Source: Mesorhizobium sp. M00.F.Ca.ET.216.01.1.1
GTDB lineage: Bacteria; Pseudomonadota; Alphaproteobacteria; Rhizobiales; Rhizobiaceae
Direction: 5' to 3'
DNA length: 64,000 nt
Assembly (NCBI RefSeq): GCF_004010325.2
Contig: NZ_SADR02000019.1
Span: 1-64,000 of the forward strand
In this document: positions 23,902-33,026 of the stretch, in pieces
How the letters are laid out: the number at the start of each line of letters is the position of its first letter
How positions within the stretch are numbered: position 1 is the first letter of the stretch
The notes under the pieces: generated by a model
Told to the model about the DNA's origin: nothing
The model's input: the letters and a program-made list of their open reading frames with translations, nothing else
Databases searched by the model: none
Made by a program: the position numbers and the translations under genes

Positions 23902-24395
23902 TAGGGTCTGTCTCTGATGCGCAGCATGTAGAGAAGCCGGGAGACCACGAGTTCGCCAATCCAAAACGCGCCGACACCGATCAGAATGTCCCAGCCTGAA
24001 AGCCCCACGAGGTTCTTGACAACGAGAAGGGGCAACAGTGATTCCGGCACCTGATCGAAACCTGGCGCCTCGGCGCTCGGAGCCAATCGCAAGCGACGTT
24101 TGAGAAAGCTCGACAGAATGTCGCCGATCATGGCGTTCAAACCGATGAGCGCTCCGATTTTGATGTCGAGCCCCACAAGGGGTCCACCAATCGCAGCAGC
24201 CATAATGGCCAACACGACACCCCGAAGCGTCTTTGACCGACCCAGGAACGGCTGTCCATCCCAAAGGCCCCACCCGCCATCAATCGGCCATGCCAGCCAC
24301 TCGCCAAACACTTTCTTACCGATAACGGGCACACCGTTCGCGAGGGTCAGCAGGATGAGGCACTGAAAAATAGGCCAGAAATGAAGCTCGGTCAT
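23898..24395 (-). CDS. CDP-archaeol synthase (CarS)-like membrane protein (165 aa)
   Basis: An integral membrane protein with about five helices. It contains DGQPFLGRSKTLRGVVLAIM and then GLNAMIGDILSSFLKRRL, which are the signature regions of CarS/DUF46-type CDP-alcohol synthases (related to CdsA) that join CTP to an unsaturated archaeal lipid alcohol. Bacterial homologues exist but their lipid is unclear; bacteria lack archaeol. Start at 24395 (MTELHFWPIF) is chosen because upstream frame sequence looks non-coding. It converges with the metallophosphoesterase gene, whose family can also act on lipid substrates; a functional link is speculation. Confidence 0.75.
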   Translation of the reverse strand: MTELHFWPIFQCLILLTLANGVPVIGKKVFGEWLAWPIDGGWGLWDGQPFLGRSKTLRGVVLAIMAAAIGGPLVGLDIKIGALIGLNAMIGDILSSFLKRRLRLAPSAEAPGFDQVPESLLPLLVVKNLVGLSGWDILIGVGAFWIGELVVSRLLYMLRIRDRPY

Positions 24396-24899
24396 AGTGT
24401 TCTCATAACACATAGGGTCGGGTGCGTTTACGGACAGTCGCGCTGGCTGGGTGCCAAAGCCGATCAGATCTGGGCTCCTCCGACGGCGCGCTTCGTTACC
24501 AGTTCTCAAGAGTTCCCGTTGTCCCCCTTGTCCTGAATCAAGTCAGGTCTGGCTCAAGGGCGACAGGCGTGCATCTGCCACTATCAACGGCTCCAGTGCC
24601 GTTCGGCGGAACTCAAGTCTAGGTACGTAGGGACATAACCGAATTTCGCGACCCGCGGGCGGCAAGATCGGTGCCGGCCATGCTCGCTTCCTCCCAGACG
24701 GCGGTTTCATTGCAGCCACAGGCCCATTGCGTGGTCGGTCGCCGACCATGCCGGTGGCGTTTTTGCACGACAGCTGCCGCGCAGACGCGCTCTTTCTTGA
24801 TCGTCGGGGATGCTCGAAGTGTCTACCCGCAGCCAAGCCGTCGCGGCGCTTGCGATCCTTCCCATCGTAGTCCGGGTCCAGTTCCCGCTGCGGACGTGC
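24396..24899. other. Gene-poor stretch with 23-bp repeat
   Basis: No convincing gene. Short arginine-rich frames are present on both strands. The stretch includes the second copy of the 23-bp repeat and may be the scar of a lost element. Confidence 0.4.
24628..24650. repeat. 23-bp repeat, copy 2
   Basis: Same 23 bases as at 14350-14372, here followed by ACCCGCGGG. Confidence 0.5.
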
Positions 24900-26003
24900 T
24901 CAATCAGCTCCGGGCTGATGCGATAGCTCCGCATTGCGCCCTGAGGCCAACTCCGTCTCGGGTTGATCACTCAATCGCTTCTTGACAATATCGATAAGAC
25001 TGATGGTAACGGCAATCGCCGCAGGGCCGAGAATGAGCCCAGATGCTCCGAAGAGCACGATGCCACCGACCGAGCCAATAAAGGTCACCACCGTGTGGAG
25101 CCGCAACCTGTTCCCGACAAGCATGGGATAGAGCAGATTATCGATCCCCGCTATGATGACGCCGCCCCAGATGGTCAGTATCACCGCGCTGCCCCAGGCC
25201 CCTTCCAGCGCGAGGTAGATCGCTGCCGGCACCCAGATCACGAATGCACCAAGTACAGGCACGATGGCCAGGAACCCCATGACAAGGCCCCAGAAGACGG
25301 GAGTGGGCAAGCCGAGCCACCAGAACATCAAACCGCCCAGCGTTCCCTGGACTGCGGCCACGAACATGATACCGAAAAGGGTTGCATGTATCGTCTCTGC
25401 AAAGCGGGATAACATGTATGCCGTCTCCGGATCGCGCAGGGGCGAGCGGCTCTCGATCTCTCGCAAGGCGTGTTCGCGGTCGCGCAGAAAATAGAACAGC
25501 AGATAAAATGTCAGGACGAACATCACGACTTGATTGATCGAGCCGCGCAACAGCGATGTGCTTTGTCCAGTCAGCCATTGCGCAAATGCGGCAACCGAGC
25601 CGGCCGGGTCGACCTGGTCCTCGATCCACGCCGCAATGGCCGCAAGCCTGGGATAGCCCGATACGAAGTCATCTGCGTTCCAACCCCGGGTAACCCCCTC
25701 CAGATAGGTAGCTCCGTGCACAGCCTCGCGAACGAGTTGCTGTGCCACGAAAATCAGGGGCAGGCCTACGGCAACAGCAGCGACGCTTACCGTTATCAAT
25801 GCGGCCAGGTTTCGATTTCCGAGCCGTCCCTCAACGCGCCGATGCGCCGGGTAGAGGACGATTGCCAACACGAGCGCCCAGGTCAACGCGGGCAAAAAAG
25901 GCAAAGCAAGCAGATAGCAGACATACAGACCGATTGCCGTCGCCGCCAGAAGGCCGAGCAATCTCGATTGTTTCAGGTCAGGCATCTGTTTCAGGTTGGA
26001 CAT
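24900..26003 (-). CDS. AI-2E family (PerM/YdiK-type) membrane transporter (367 aa)
   Basis: About eight helices in the AI-2E/PerM pattern: LLGLLAATAIGLYVCYLLAL, LAALITVSVAAVAVGLPLIF, a central soluble segment, then VVMFVLTFYLLFYFLRDREH and GLVMGFLAIVPVLGAFVIW. The conserved YPMLVGNRLRLHTVVTFIGS region near the C-terminus is also present. Family members are proposed exporters of small molecules or ions; the name AI-2E does not prove autoinducer transport. The ATG at 26003 is preferred over an upstream TTG. No FNR box was seen before it. Confidence 0.82.
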   Translation of the reverse strand: MSNLKQMPDLKQSRLLGLLAATAIGLYVCYLLALPFLPALTWALVLAIVLYPAHRRVEGRLGNRNLAALITVSVAAVAVGLPLIFVAQQLVREAVHGATYLEGVTRGWNADDFVSGYPRLAAIAAWIEDQVDPAGSVAAFAQWLTGQSTSLLRGSINQVVMFVLTFYLLFYFLRDREHALREIESRSPLRDPETAYMLSRFAETIHATLFGIMFVAAVQGTLGGLMFWWLGLPTPVFWGLVMGFLAIVPVLGAFVIWVPAAIYLALEGAWGSAVILTIWGGVIIAGIDNLLYPMLVGNRLRLHTVVTFIGSVGGIVLFGASGLILGPAAIAVTISLIDIVKKRLSDQPETELASGRNAELSHQPGAD

Positions 26004-26151
26004 CTCTCGCCGTTCCGCAAGCAAGCCAGCCTAATGGATTTCCTGACAAAAGAGCAGCATCCGCAGTCACACCCTCATGGTGGAGGCCTCTCGACCGGGG
26101 CGGCATCCCGACGGCACAGTCGCATGGACGCACCCATTTCCCCCGTCCGAT

Positions 26152-26988
26152 TCAGTGCGAGAACAGCACCGGCAGCCTAAGATCGTCGAGCACATCCTCG
26201 GTTGCCCCACCCAGCACGAAATCGCGAACAACAGAATGGCCGTAGCCGCCCATCACCAACAGACTGGCTCCCCTGGCAATCGCATGCACCTGCAGGCCGA
26301 TTCCAACCGGGTAGTCTTCCGTGCTGATGGGAGTTGCCTCGGCGATGAGCCCTCTCTTCGTCAGGCCCGCTGCCAAGCGTTCGGCGCCATTTTCCTCCAT
26401 AAGCGGCTTCTCACCGACGACGGTGAGCACAGTGATTTTAGACGCCCGCTCCAAGAATGGCTTCGCGTCTGCGACCGCCCGCACTGCGACACGGCTCCCG
26501 TCCCAGGCGATCGCGACATGGCTGATCGATCCGATGGCCTGGGTTTCCGGTAAGAGGATGGCCGGGCGGCCGGATCCGAACAAGACGGCTTCCGCGGTGG
26601 CCCGCGAAGTCGAATTACCGGCTTCCCATCCAAGCAGTGAGAGATCGAAATAGCGTGCCTCTATTGCCGCGGCTTCGCCAACGAACAGCAGCGCGGCCGA
26701 TGACAGGCTAGTCGTCAGCTTCACCAGTTTCATTGCGCTTTCTTCCCGAATCTTCTCAAGCAGGTATTCGCCGCGCTGGCGGCTCGCCGCTTCGGCCTTG
26801 CGAATGAGCTCCGGTACCTCGAGCAGCAGCCGCGACGTGGCGTTCGAGACATTTGGAATATGGGCGGTGATAACTTCGGCATGAAGTTCGGCGCCCAGAT
26901 ATGCTGCAATCGCCGTCGCATTGGATGCAATCGCATCTGAATTGCTGTCAGGATACGTCACAAGAGGAAGAAATGCCTGCAATTTCAC
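26152..26988 (-). CDS. Tandem-domain universal stress protein (278 aa)
   Basis: Two Usp domains, ending with LVMGGYGHSVVRDFVLGGAT and DLRLPVLFSH; the second domain starts near HVAIAWDGSRVAVRAVADAK. It is closely related to the Usp at 31569-32405, sharing WDGSRVA, FLERAS and the C-terminal motif, so the two are recent paralogues. The start appears to be GTG at 26988. An FNR box (27081-27094) lies 99.5 bp upstream. Confidence 0.8.
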   Translation of the reverse strand: MKLQAFLPLVTYPDSNSDAIASNATAIAAYLGAELHAEVITAHIPNVSNATSRLLLEVPELIRKAEAASRQRGEYLLEKIREESAMKLVKLTTSLSSAALLFVGEAAAIEARYFDLSLLGWEAGNSTSRATAEAVLFGSGRPAILLPETQAIGSISHVAIAWDGSRVAVRAVADAKPFLERASKITVLTVVGEKPLMEENGAERLAAGLTKRGLIAEATPISTEDYPVGIGLQVHAIARGASLLVMGGYGHSVVRDFVLGGATEDVLDDLRLPVLFSH

Positions 26989-27080
26989 TGGTCAATACCT
27001 GGTTGGATCGACCATCAACCGGACACCCGATTGGAAATAGGCCGAAAGCAACACAATTATGCTTCACCGGCCACGAGGCC

Positions 27081-27094
27081 TTGATTTGGCTCAA
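27081..27094 (-). promoter_or_regulatory. FNR/FixK-type box
   Basis: TTGATTTGGCTCAA, TTGA-N6-TCAA. Centre 99.5 bp from the Usp start at 26988; a long leader or a different start would be needed. No good plus-strand target; a 15-codon frame at 27231-27278 with an upstream AGGAG is the only candidate. Confidence 0.6.
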
Positions 27095-27295
27095 ACCGAC
27101 CAACTTCGGTAGCCGTCGTCTCGGTCGCCTCATTGCTTTTTCTCGCGCTGCTTGGCGCAGTCTGAGCAAAAGCCGGAGGCGCAGACATCCTGAAGGCAAC
27201 GCTGCGCGTTACCTTCTAGGAGCATTCGCGATGGCGTTGACGGCGGGAATAGGCGCGCTGGTCGGCACTGCTGTGTAAGCACTCATATAGTGCGA

Positions 27296-29890
27296 TCAGG
27301 TTTTCAGCCGTTCGCGCCAGAAATATTTCAGCAGCTCAAGGCAGACCAGCACCGCCACCCCGGCCGCAAGCGTGACGGCGAGATCGTCGATGTGCAGCGG
27401 TCCGAAGCGGAAGAGCTCATTGGCGGGCGACCAGAGAAGGGTCCCGCCCAATGCCGCAGCGACGGCGATGACAACAACACCAAGCGATCGATTTGGCCGC
27501 AACAATGCGATCAGCAGTGATTGGCTGAACGTACGGTTGACGAAAATCAGGCCAACGATGGTCAAAACGAGGGAAAAGAACGTCAGCGCGCGAATTTCGT
27601 TCTCCGGCATTCTCCAGTGCAAGGCGAGAAGAAAGATCGCAGCGACAAGAGCGAATGCCAGAATGCCCTGCACGAGGCTCCATGCGATCAACGGGCGCGA
27701 GAACAGCGCCGCTTCCGGATGCCGCGGAGGACGCTTCATCGTGTCGTCTTCTTCGGTTTCCGCTTCAAAGACCAATGAGCAGACCGGATCGATCACCATC
27801 TCCAGAAAGGCGATGTGAATCGGCCCGAACAGGATGGGCAGCCCAAACAGCAATGGAAGAAGGGCTAGTCCGGCGATCGGTACATGCACGGCCATAATGA
27901 AACCCATTGCCTTGCGCAAATTGTCATAGATACGGCGGCCAAGCCGGATGGCTTTGACGATCGATCCAAAGTCATCATCGAGAAGGACGATGGACGACGC
28001 CTCCCGCGCGACATCCGTGCCGCGACCACCCATGGCGATGCCTATGTTTGCGGCTTTCAGCGAGGGGGCATCGTTGACGCCGTCCCCCGTCATTGCGACG
28101 ATCTCCCCGTTGGCCTTCAAGGCTCTGACTATTGCCAGTTTCTGCTCGGGCATAATCCGCGCGAATACTGTTGCGGTTTTCACGTGCGCCGACAGGGTCA
28201 CGTCGTCCAGTGTCTTGAGCTTTTCACCGGTGACGACATCGTTGAAATCGATCCCTGCCTCGCGCGCGATTGCTCTTGCGGTCGCCGGATAGTCCCCGGT
28301 GATCATGACCACTCTAATTCCCGCGGAACGGCAATCGCTCACCGCATCCGGAACACCGAGGCGCAAGGGATCAGCCAGCCCGACGAGACCCCGGAATTCG
28401 AAGTCGAACCCTGTCTGCATGTCTGGCAGTTGATCACCGGCATGACTGGCGCGCGCCACGCCCAGGACGCGCAGTCCTTCGGTCGCCATTGCGTCCACGG
28501 ATGTCTTGACCGAAGCGAAACGCTCCGCGCTCAGACGACACAGTCCGGCTATCGCCTCCGGCGAGCCCTTGGCGGCGACCAGGCAGTTGCCGCCGCCAGC
28601 CGCCGACCGCCACACATTCGAGATTGCTAGCAGGTCGGGGCGCAGCCCATAGGTGCGAACAAGTTTTCGATCAGTACTGTTCAAGTCTTTCCGTCCGAGC
28701 AATCGTTCCAGGGCAAGCTTGTGAAACGCCCTTTCCATCGGGTCGAAAGGGATCTCGGCACTGGCAAGGACGCCAAGCTGGAGCAGGTCGCCATATTCTG
28801 TCGGCATCCCGGTATTGGCGTTGTCCAGCACCCGGAGCCGTTTGCCGTCAGGCGTTCTCAGCTCCGCGATCGTCATGTGGTTCTCGGTCAAAGTTCCGGT
28901 CTTGTCGGTACACAGAACCGTTGCCGAGCCAAGCGTTTCGATCGCCGCCGCACGACGGGTGAGCACGCGCGCCTGCGATATGCGCCAGGCACCCATGGCC
29001 ATGAAAATCGTCAGCACCATTGGAAACTCTTCGGGCAGCATCGACATACCCAGCGCGATGCCCGCCAGCACGGCATCAAGCCATCCTCCGCGCAACAGGC
29101 CGTAAAGCACGACCGCGAGAATGCTGACTGCTCCGCCGACCAGAGCAAAGATGCCGACGAGGCGCTTTGTCTGTCGCTGCAAACGGGGCGCCTCGGTCTC
29201 CATGGCACTCAGCGAGTACCCGATCGCACCGATTTCGCTCAGAATGCCGGTTGCCAGAACTTTGCCAATTCCTGAACCGCGAACGACCAGTGAGCCGGAA
29301 AATGCGAGAGGCAGATCGTCACCGCCCGGCCTGCGAACGGTCGGCAAGTCACCATCCTTGGCTGCAATCTTGCGGACAGGGACGGATTCACCTGTCAGCA
29401 AGGATTCATCGATCTGGAGGTCCCGGCTATGGATTAGCAGCAGATCGGCTGGCACCCGATCCCCTTCGTCCAGCACGACAATGTCGCCACGCACCACCTC
29501 ACGGCCAGCAATGCGCCTGCGGTCGCCATCGCGTATCACCAGGGCACGAGGACTGGTAAGGTCGCGCAGCGCCTCTAGGACCCGTTCCGTGCGGGCCTCC
29601 TGCACAATCGTTATCCCCACCGACAAGGTGGCAAAGGCGAGCAGGATCAGCGCCTCCTGCAAATCGCCGAGAACTAGGTAGACGGCACCTCCACCCAGCA
29701 GCAGCGCCAGCATCGGTTCTCGCATGACCTCGAAAGCAATCCGCAACGGCGTGCGCCGGATGGATCTGGGCAATTCGTTGAACCCTTCGGCCGCAAGTCT
29801 AGCCTGCGCTTCGGCCTCGCTGAGTCCAGGCAGCGCAATTGTCGATGCGGTGGATTGAGACATGTCGGCTTCTTCGATCGCCAGCGCCAT
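27296..29890 (-). CDS. Cation-transporting P-type ATPase (P2-like), about 864 aa
   Basis: An ion pump of the Ca2+/Mg2+-like P-type group. Motifs: actuator LLTGESVPV, phosphorylation site CTDKTGTLTENHM, the membrane motif MLPEEFPMVLTIFMAMGAWR and the hinge GDGVNDAPSLK; ten helices are expected and most are visible, with four after the hinge. PEEFP in helix 4 is not the PEGLP of typical Ca2+ pumps, so the ion is uncertain. The start is unsure: ATG at 29890 (MALAIEEADMSQ) or 29863; an open frame continues upstream. It follows the beta-CASP gene (stop 29946) and is probably in one operon with it and the Usp gene. Confidence 0.82.
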   Translation of the reverse strand: MALAIEEADMSQSTASTIALPGLSEAEAQARLAAEGFNELPRSIRRTPLRIAFEVMREPMLALLLGGGAVYLVLGDLQEALILLAFATLSVGITIVQEARTERVLEALRDLTSPRALVIRDGDRRRIAGREVVRGDIVVLDEGDRVPADLLLIHSRDLQIDESLLTGESVPVRKIAAKDGDLPTVRRPGGDDLPLAFSGSLVVRGSGIGKVLATGILSEIGAIGYSLSAMETEAPRLQRQTKRLVGIFALVGGAVSILAVVLYGLLRGGWLDAVLAGIALGMSMLPEEFPMVLTIFMAMGAWRISQARVLTRRAAAIETLGSATVLCTDKTGTLTENHMTIAELRTPDGKRLRVLDNANTGMPTEYGDLLQLGVLASAEIPFDPMERAFHKLALERLLGRKDLNSTDRKLVRTYGLRPDLLAISNVWRSAAGGGNCLVAAKGSPEAIAGLCRLSAERFASVKTSVDAMATEGLRVLGVARASHAGDQLPDMQTGFDFEFRGLVGLADPLRLGVPDAVSDCRSAGIRVVMITGDYPATARAIAREAGIDFNDVVTGEKLKTLDDVTLSAHVKTATVFARIMPEQKLAIVRALKANGEIVAMTGDGVNDAPSLKAANIGIAMGGRGTDVAREASSIVLLDDDFGSIVKAIRLGRRIYDNLRKAMGFIMAVHVPIAGLALLPLLFGLPILFGPIHIAFLEMVIDPVCSLVFEAETEEDDTMKRPPRHPEAALFSRPLIAWSLVQGILAFALVAAIFLLALHWRMPENEIRALTFFSLVLTIVGLIFVNRTFSQSLLIALLRPNRSLGVVVIAVAAALGGTLLWSPANELFRFGPLHIDDLAVTLAAGVAVLVCLELLKYFWRERLKT

Positions 29891-29945
29891 TTCCTGTTCA
29901 ACAAGGGTTGTCGCCAGAGGCGCATTAACTCTCTTCACCAAGGTT

Positions 29946-31559
29946 CTATGCGCCGCTGTCCTCGAGCGCCCTGCGCATTCGTCTGATGATCGCGGCGCGA
30001 CCCCGTTCGTCGGCGGCAGCATCGACGGCCTCGGTGACGTCGAGGAGAAGCTTTGAAAGATCGTTGTGCCAGTCGAGGCGCGCAATCTTTTCCGCCTTCA
30101 GGCGGCGCGGCTCGTTGAGTTCGACCGGCAGACAGCCGTCGGCAGTCAATTGGAAGGCGTCATCCAGCCGTGGCATGATGATCCTGCCTTCAGGAATCGA
30201 TCCGGCCAATCGCTCACGAAGGCCGCTGAGTCCATCTTCCTCGCCATGCGTGAGGAACACTGCCTGTCTGATCGGAGATCGGGCCAAGGCCCAGGCGACG
30301 AGTTCGCCTTGATCGGCATGGCCCGAATAGAGGTCGAACAGACTGATATGCGCCTTGACGTCGATCTCTTCGCCCTGGATGCGCACACGCCGCGCGCCGT
30401 CGAGCAGTATCCTGCCGAGCGAGCCCTGAGCCTGGTACCCAGCCATCATGACCGTGGCGTTCCTGCGCCAGAGATTGGCCTTGAGGTGATGGCGAATACG
30501 CCCTGCATCACACATGCCGCTCGCTGCGATCACCACGAAGAAGCCGGTCAGGCGATTGATCGCCTTGCTCTGTTCCACGGTCTCGGTAAAGCGAAGTTCG
30601 GCTGAACTGAGAGCCTCGCGCAACACGTTGCCCTGTTCGATGTCGCTAGCGTGCCGTTCGAAAATCGCGCTGGCGCGCGTCGCCAGCGGTGAGTCGACGA
30701 ATACCGGAGCTGTACGCACCTCACCTGCCTGCATGAGTTGGTGGAGATCGACTAGCAGTTCCTGCGTCCGCTCCACGGCGAAAGACGGAATGATCAGCGG
30801 GCCATTCTGCTCGGCGGCGCCACGCACAATTTCGCCGAGCAGGGATCGCCGCTGCCCGGGCGAAACGTCAGGACGGTCCCGGTCGCCATAGGTCGATTCG
30901 CAGATGAGATAGTCAACGCCGGCCGGGCCTTCCGGATCGGTCTGAAGCAGCTTGTGCCCAGGGCCGATATCTCCCGAAAACACGATGCGCATCGGTGCGT
31001 TCTGATGACCTAAGTCGATCTCGAGTTCGACAGACGCCGAACCGAGCAAATGGCCGGCGTTCCAGAAGCGTGCGCGAAGGCCTTCGGCAACGACGATCCA
31101 CGCGCCATATTCAAGGGCACGGAACAAGGTCATGCAGGCGGCGGCATCCTGCAGACTGTAGATCGGCTCCACCGGCGGCCGCCCGCGCTGCGCATTGCGA
31201 CGGTTCAGCTGCTCCACCTCCATTTCCTGGATATGCGCCGCGTCCGGCAGCATCACCGAGCAGAGATCGATGGTGGCGCGGGTCGTATGGATCGGGCCGG
31301 AAAAGCCGTGTTTGACCAGCTTCGGCAAAAGACCGCTATGGTCGATATGGGCATGCGTCAGGATGACGGCGTCAATCGCGTCCGGCGGAAACGGGAACGC
31401 GCCATAGTTCAGTTCCCTCTCAGACTTCGATCCCTGGAACAGGCCGCAGTCGACGAGGATCCGCCAACGCGGTGTTTCGATCTCATAGCATGACCCTGTA
31501 ACGCCGTGGGTCGCGCCGTGGAAACGCAGGACAGGATCCTGATAGTGATCGCGTCTCAT
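29946..31559 (-). CDS. Beta-CASP metallo-beta-lactamase-fold ribonuclease (537 aa)
   Basis: The zinc site HAHIDHSG and later LLGSASVELEI, IVFSGDIG and ESTYGDRDRP identify the lactamase fold; a beta-CASP insert follows (IPSFAVERTQELLVDLHQLM) with DSPLATRA, the ending SGMCDAGRIRHHL and then SGHADQGEL and FLTHGEED. Such proteins are RNA endo/exonucleases related to CPSF73 and RNase J. In low-oxygen gene sets they are often linked with Usp and P-type ATPase genes, as here: the Usp gene ends 9 bp upstream. Likely role: RNA turnover during adaptation (inference). Confidence 0.88.
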   Translation of the reverse strand: MRRDHYQDPVLRFHGATHGVTGSCYEIETPRWRILVDCGLFQGSKSERELNYGAFPFPPDAIDAVILTHAHIDHSGLLPKLVKHGFSGPIHTTRATIDLCSVMLPDAAHIQEMEVEQLNRRNAQRGRPPVEPIYSLQDAAACMTLFRALEYGAWIVVAEGLRARFWNAGHLLGSASVELEIDLGHQNAPMRIVFSGDIGPGHKLLQTDPEGPAGVDYLICESTYGDRDRPDVSPGQRRSLLGEIVRGAAEQNGPLIIPSFAVERTQELLVDLHQLMQAGEVRTAPVFVDSPLATRASAIFERHASDIEQGNVLREALSSAELRFTETVEQSKAINRLTGFFVVIAASGMCDAGRIRHHLKANLWRRNATVMMAGYQAQGSLGRILLDGARRVRIQGEEIDVKAHISLFDLYSGHADQGELVAWALARSPIRQAVFLTHGEEDGLSGLRERLAGSIPEGRIIMPRLDDAFQLTADGCLPVELNEPRRLKAEKIARLDWHNDLSKLLLDVTEAVDAAADERGRAAIIRRMRRALEDSGA

Positions 31560-31568
31560 GCCATCGGC

Positions 31569-32405
31569 CTAGTGCGACATAAGGATAGGTAGGCGCAGAT
31601 CCGACAGGATACCTTCGGTCGCCCCACCGAGCACGAAGTCCCTGACGCGCGAGTGGCCGAACCCACCCATGACGAGCAGCTCGCCACCGATCCTAAGGGT
31701 GTACTCCTGAAGAGCGGCTCCGATCGGACGGTCCCCAGCCTGAATCGACATGGCTTCGGCCAACAGACCACGCGTTCTGAGACCCTGTGCAAGGCGCTGG
31801 CCGATGTCTTGTCCCGCAAGCGGCTTTTCATCGGTCACCGTCACAACCGTTATCATCGAGGCGCGCTCCAGAAACGGTCTTGCGTCGGCGACGGCCTTTG
31901 CCGCCACGCGACTGCCATCCCAGGCGATGACAACGTGGCCAAGGGCACCAACAGCCTCGGAGTCGGGAAGAAGCACCGTCGGCCGTCCTGAACCGAATAC
32001 CAGCGCCTCCGCGGTCATCCGCGCTGTCTGATTGTCCGGCGCCCAGCCGACCAGACAGAGATCGTAATAGCGCCCCTCCTTCGCGGCAGTATCGCCCATC
32101 AACGCCGGTGGTGCCTTAGTCTCCTGCGTGGTCAAGGTCACATCGTCTCGCGAGGCTTCTTTCGCAACCGCTTCCAGCAGTGCCTTGCCGCCCTTTCGGC
32201 TCGTTGCTTCAGCCTCTCGGATCTTTTGGGGAAGATCGAGCAGATAGCTCGACAGGGCGTTCGAAACGTCGGGAATGTCGACGTTGATCGCAACGGCATG
32301 AAGCGTCGCTCCGACTTGCGATGTAACCGCGAATGCATTCGACGCAATCTTCGGGGCGTTGGCCTTCGGATAGGTCGGCAAGAACAGAGCTGCCATAAGC
32401 CTCAT
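31569..32405 (-). CDS. Tandem-domain universal stress protein (278 aa)
   Basis: Paralogue of the Usp at 26152-26988, with HVVIAWDGSRVAAKAVADAR and LLVMGGFGHSRVRDFVLGGA. MRLMAALFLPTYP is taken as the start because GGAGGCGAAG precedes it; the upstream in-frame ATG would add a basic, unrelated segment. First gene of a likely operon Usp, beta-CASP RNase, P-type ATPase. Only a weak half-conserved FNR site (TTGATTCACCGCAA at 32492) is seen upstream. Confidence 0.82.
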   Translation of the reverse strand: MRLMAALFLPTYPKANAPKIASNAFAVTSQVGATLHAVAINVDIPDVSNALSSYLLDLPQKIREAEATSRKGGKALLEAVAKEASRDDVTLTTQETKAPPALMGDTAAKEGRYYDLCLVGWAPDNQTARMTAEALVFGSGRPTVLLPDSEAVGALGHVVIAWDGSRVAAKAVADARPFLERASMITVVTVTDEKPLAGQDIGQRLAQGLRTRGLLAEAMSIQAGDRPIGAALQEYTLRIGGELLVMGGFGHSRVRDFVLGGATEGILSDLRLPILMSH

Positions 32406-32886
32406 CGGACTTCGCCTCCGGTTCTGAAGCGGCCGGGCAACGGTCACTCCAATGCGTCCGACAACCGTAGAGGCGTCGAGTGAGGGCGGCTTTGATTCAC
32501 CGCAAACGCCGGAGCTACTGATTGGTGAGGATTTCCCGCGCTCATGCCGCGCGCATCCATCGACACGATCTTGGCGTCGAAGTCCGGAAAGCGGCGCTGA
32601 TTATCTGGCGATCAGCTTCGGATCGAAGGTGCCCACTCAGTCGCAGGGATCGACAGCGTCACGGCCGACCCCTGCCGCATCTCGCGCACTGTGACAACCG
32701 GAAAGCGAGATCACGTTGCTCTTCTGCAAGATGCTGACCTTTCCACGAACATCACCGGCGGTGACTTCGTGGCTTTGTCGTCGCAACGTCTGGGCAGCAT
32801 GCTGTGCTTCGAGAGATTCGGCTCGCGCGACAGTGAGCCTTTAGATTATTGGATTGACGCGGAGAACACGATCGGACCAAAACCAC
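32406..32886. other. Gene-poor stretch before pseudogene cluster
   Basis: No intact gene. A plus-strand frame includes HVALLQDADLSTNITGGDFV and ALSSQRLGSMLCFERFGS, which reads like part of a real protein, but it has no start and I cannot name it. It probably belongs to the same decayed block as the two pseudogenes that follow. Confidence 0.35.
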
Positions 32887-32990
32887 GGCTGGCGAGCGAA
32901 TAGCGGAAATCCGGATTGAAGGCGCATTGCATGAAATCGTCGCTTCGAGAAGCGGCTGGCGACGATTGTCTGTTGGCAACCAATTTGCCT
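32887..32990 (+). pseudogene. Remnant copy of the lipoyl-like gene
   Basis: About 80 bases match the lipoyl-like gene at 666-920: the peptide ERIAEIRIEGALHEIVA can be read across it, parallel to ERIAEVRIEDALHEIVA in the intact copy. The start and end of the gene are lost, and a stop (TAG) occurs in other frames. It shows an old duplication within the island. Confidence 0.65.
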
Positions 32991-33026
32991 GCAAGGCAGG
33001 CCTCATTGACGCGCACGAGGTCACCA

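Noticed and set aside
27231..27278. 15-codon plus-strand peptide gene
   Set aside because: Has an AGGAG upstream and follows an FNR box, but is too short to judge and could be chance.
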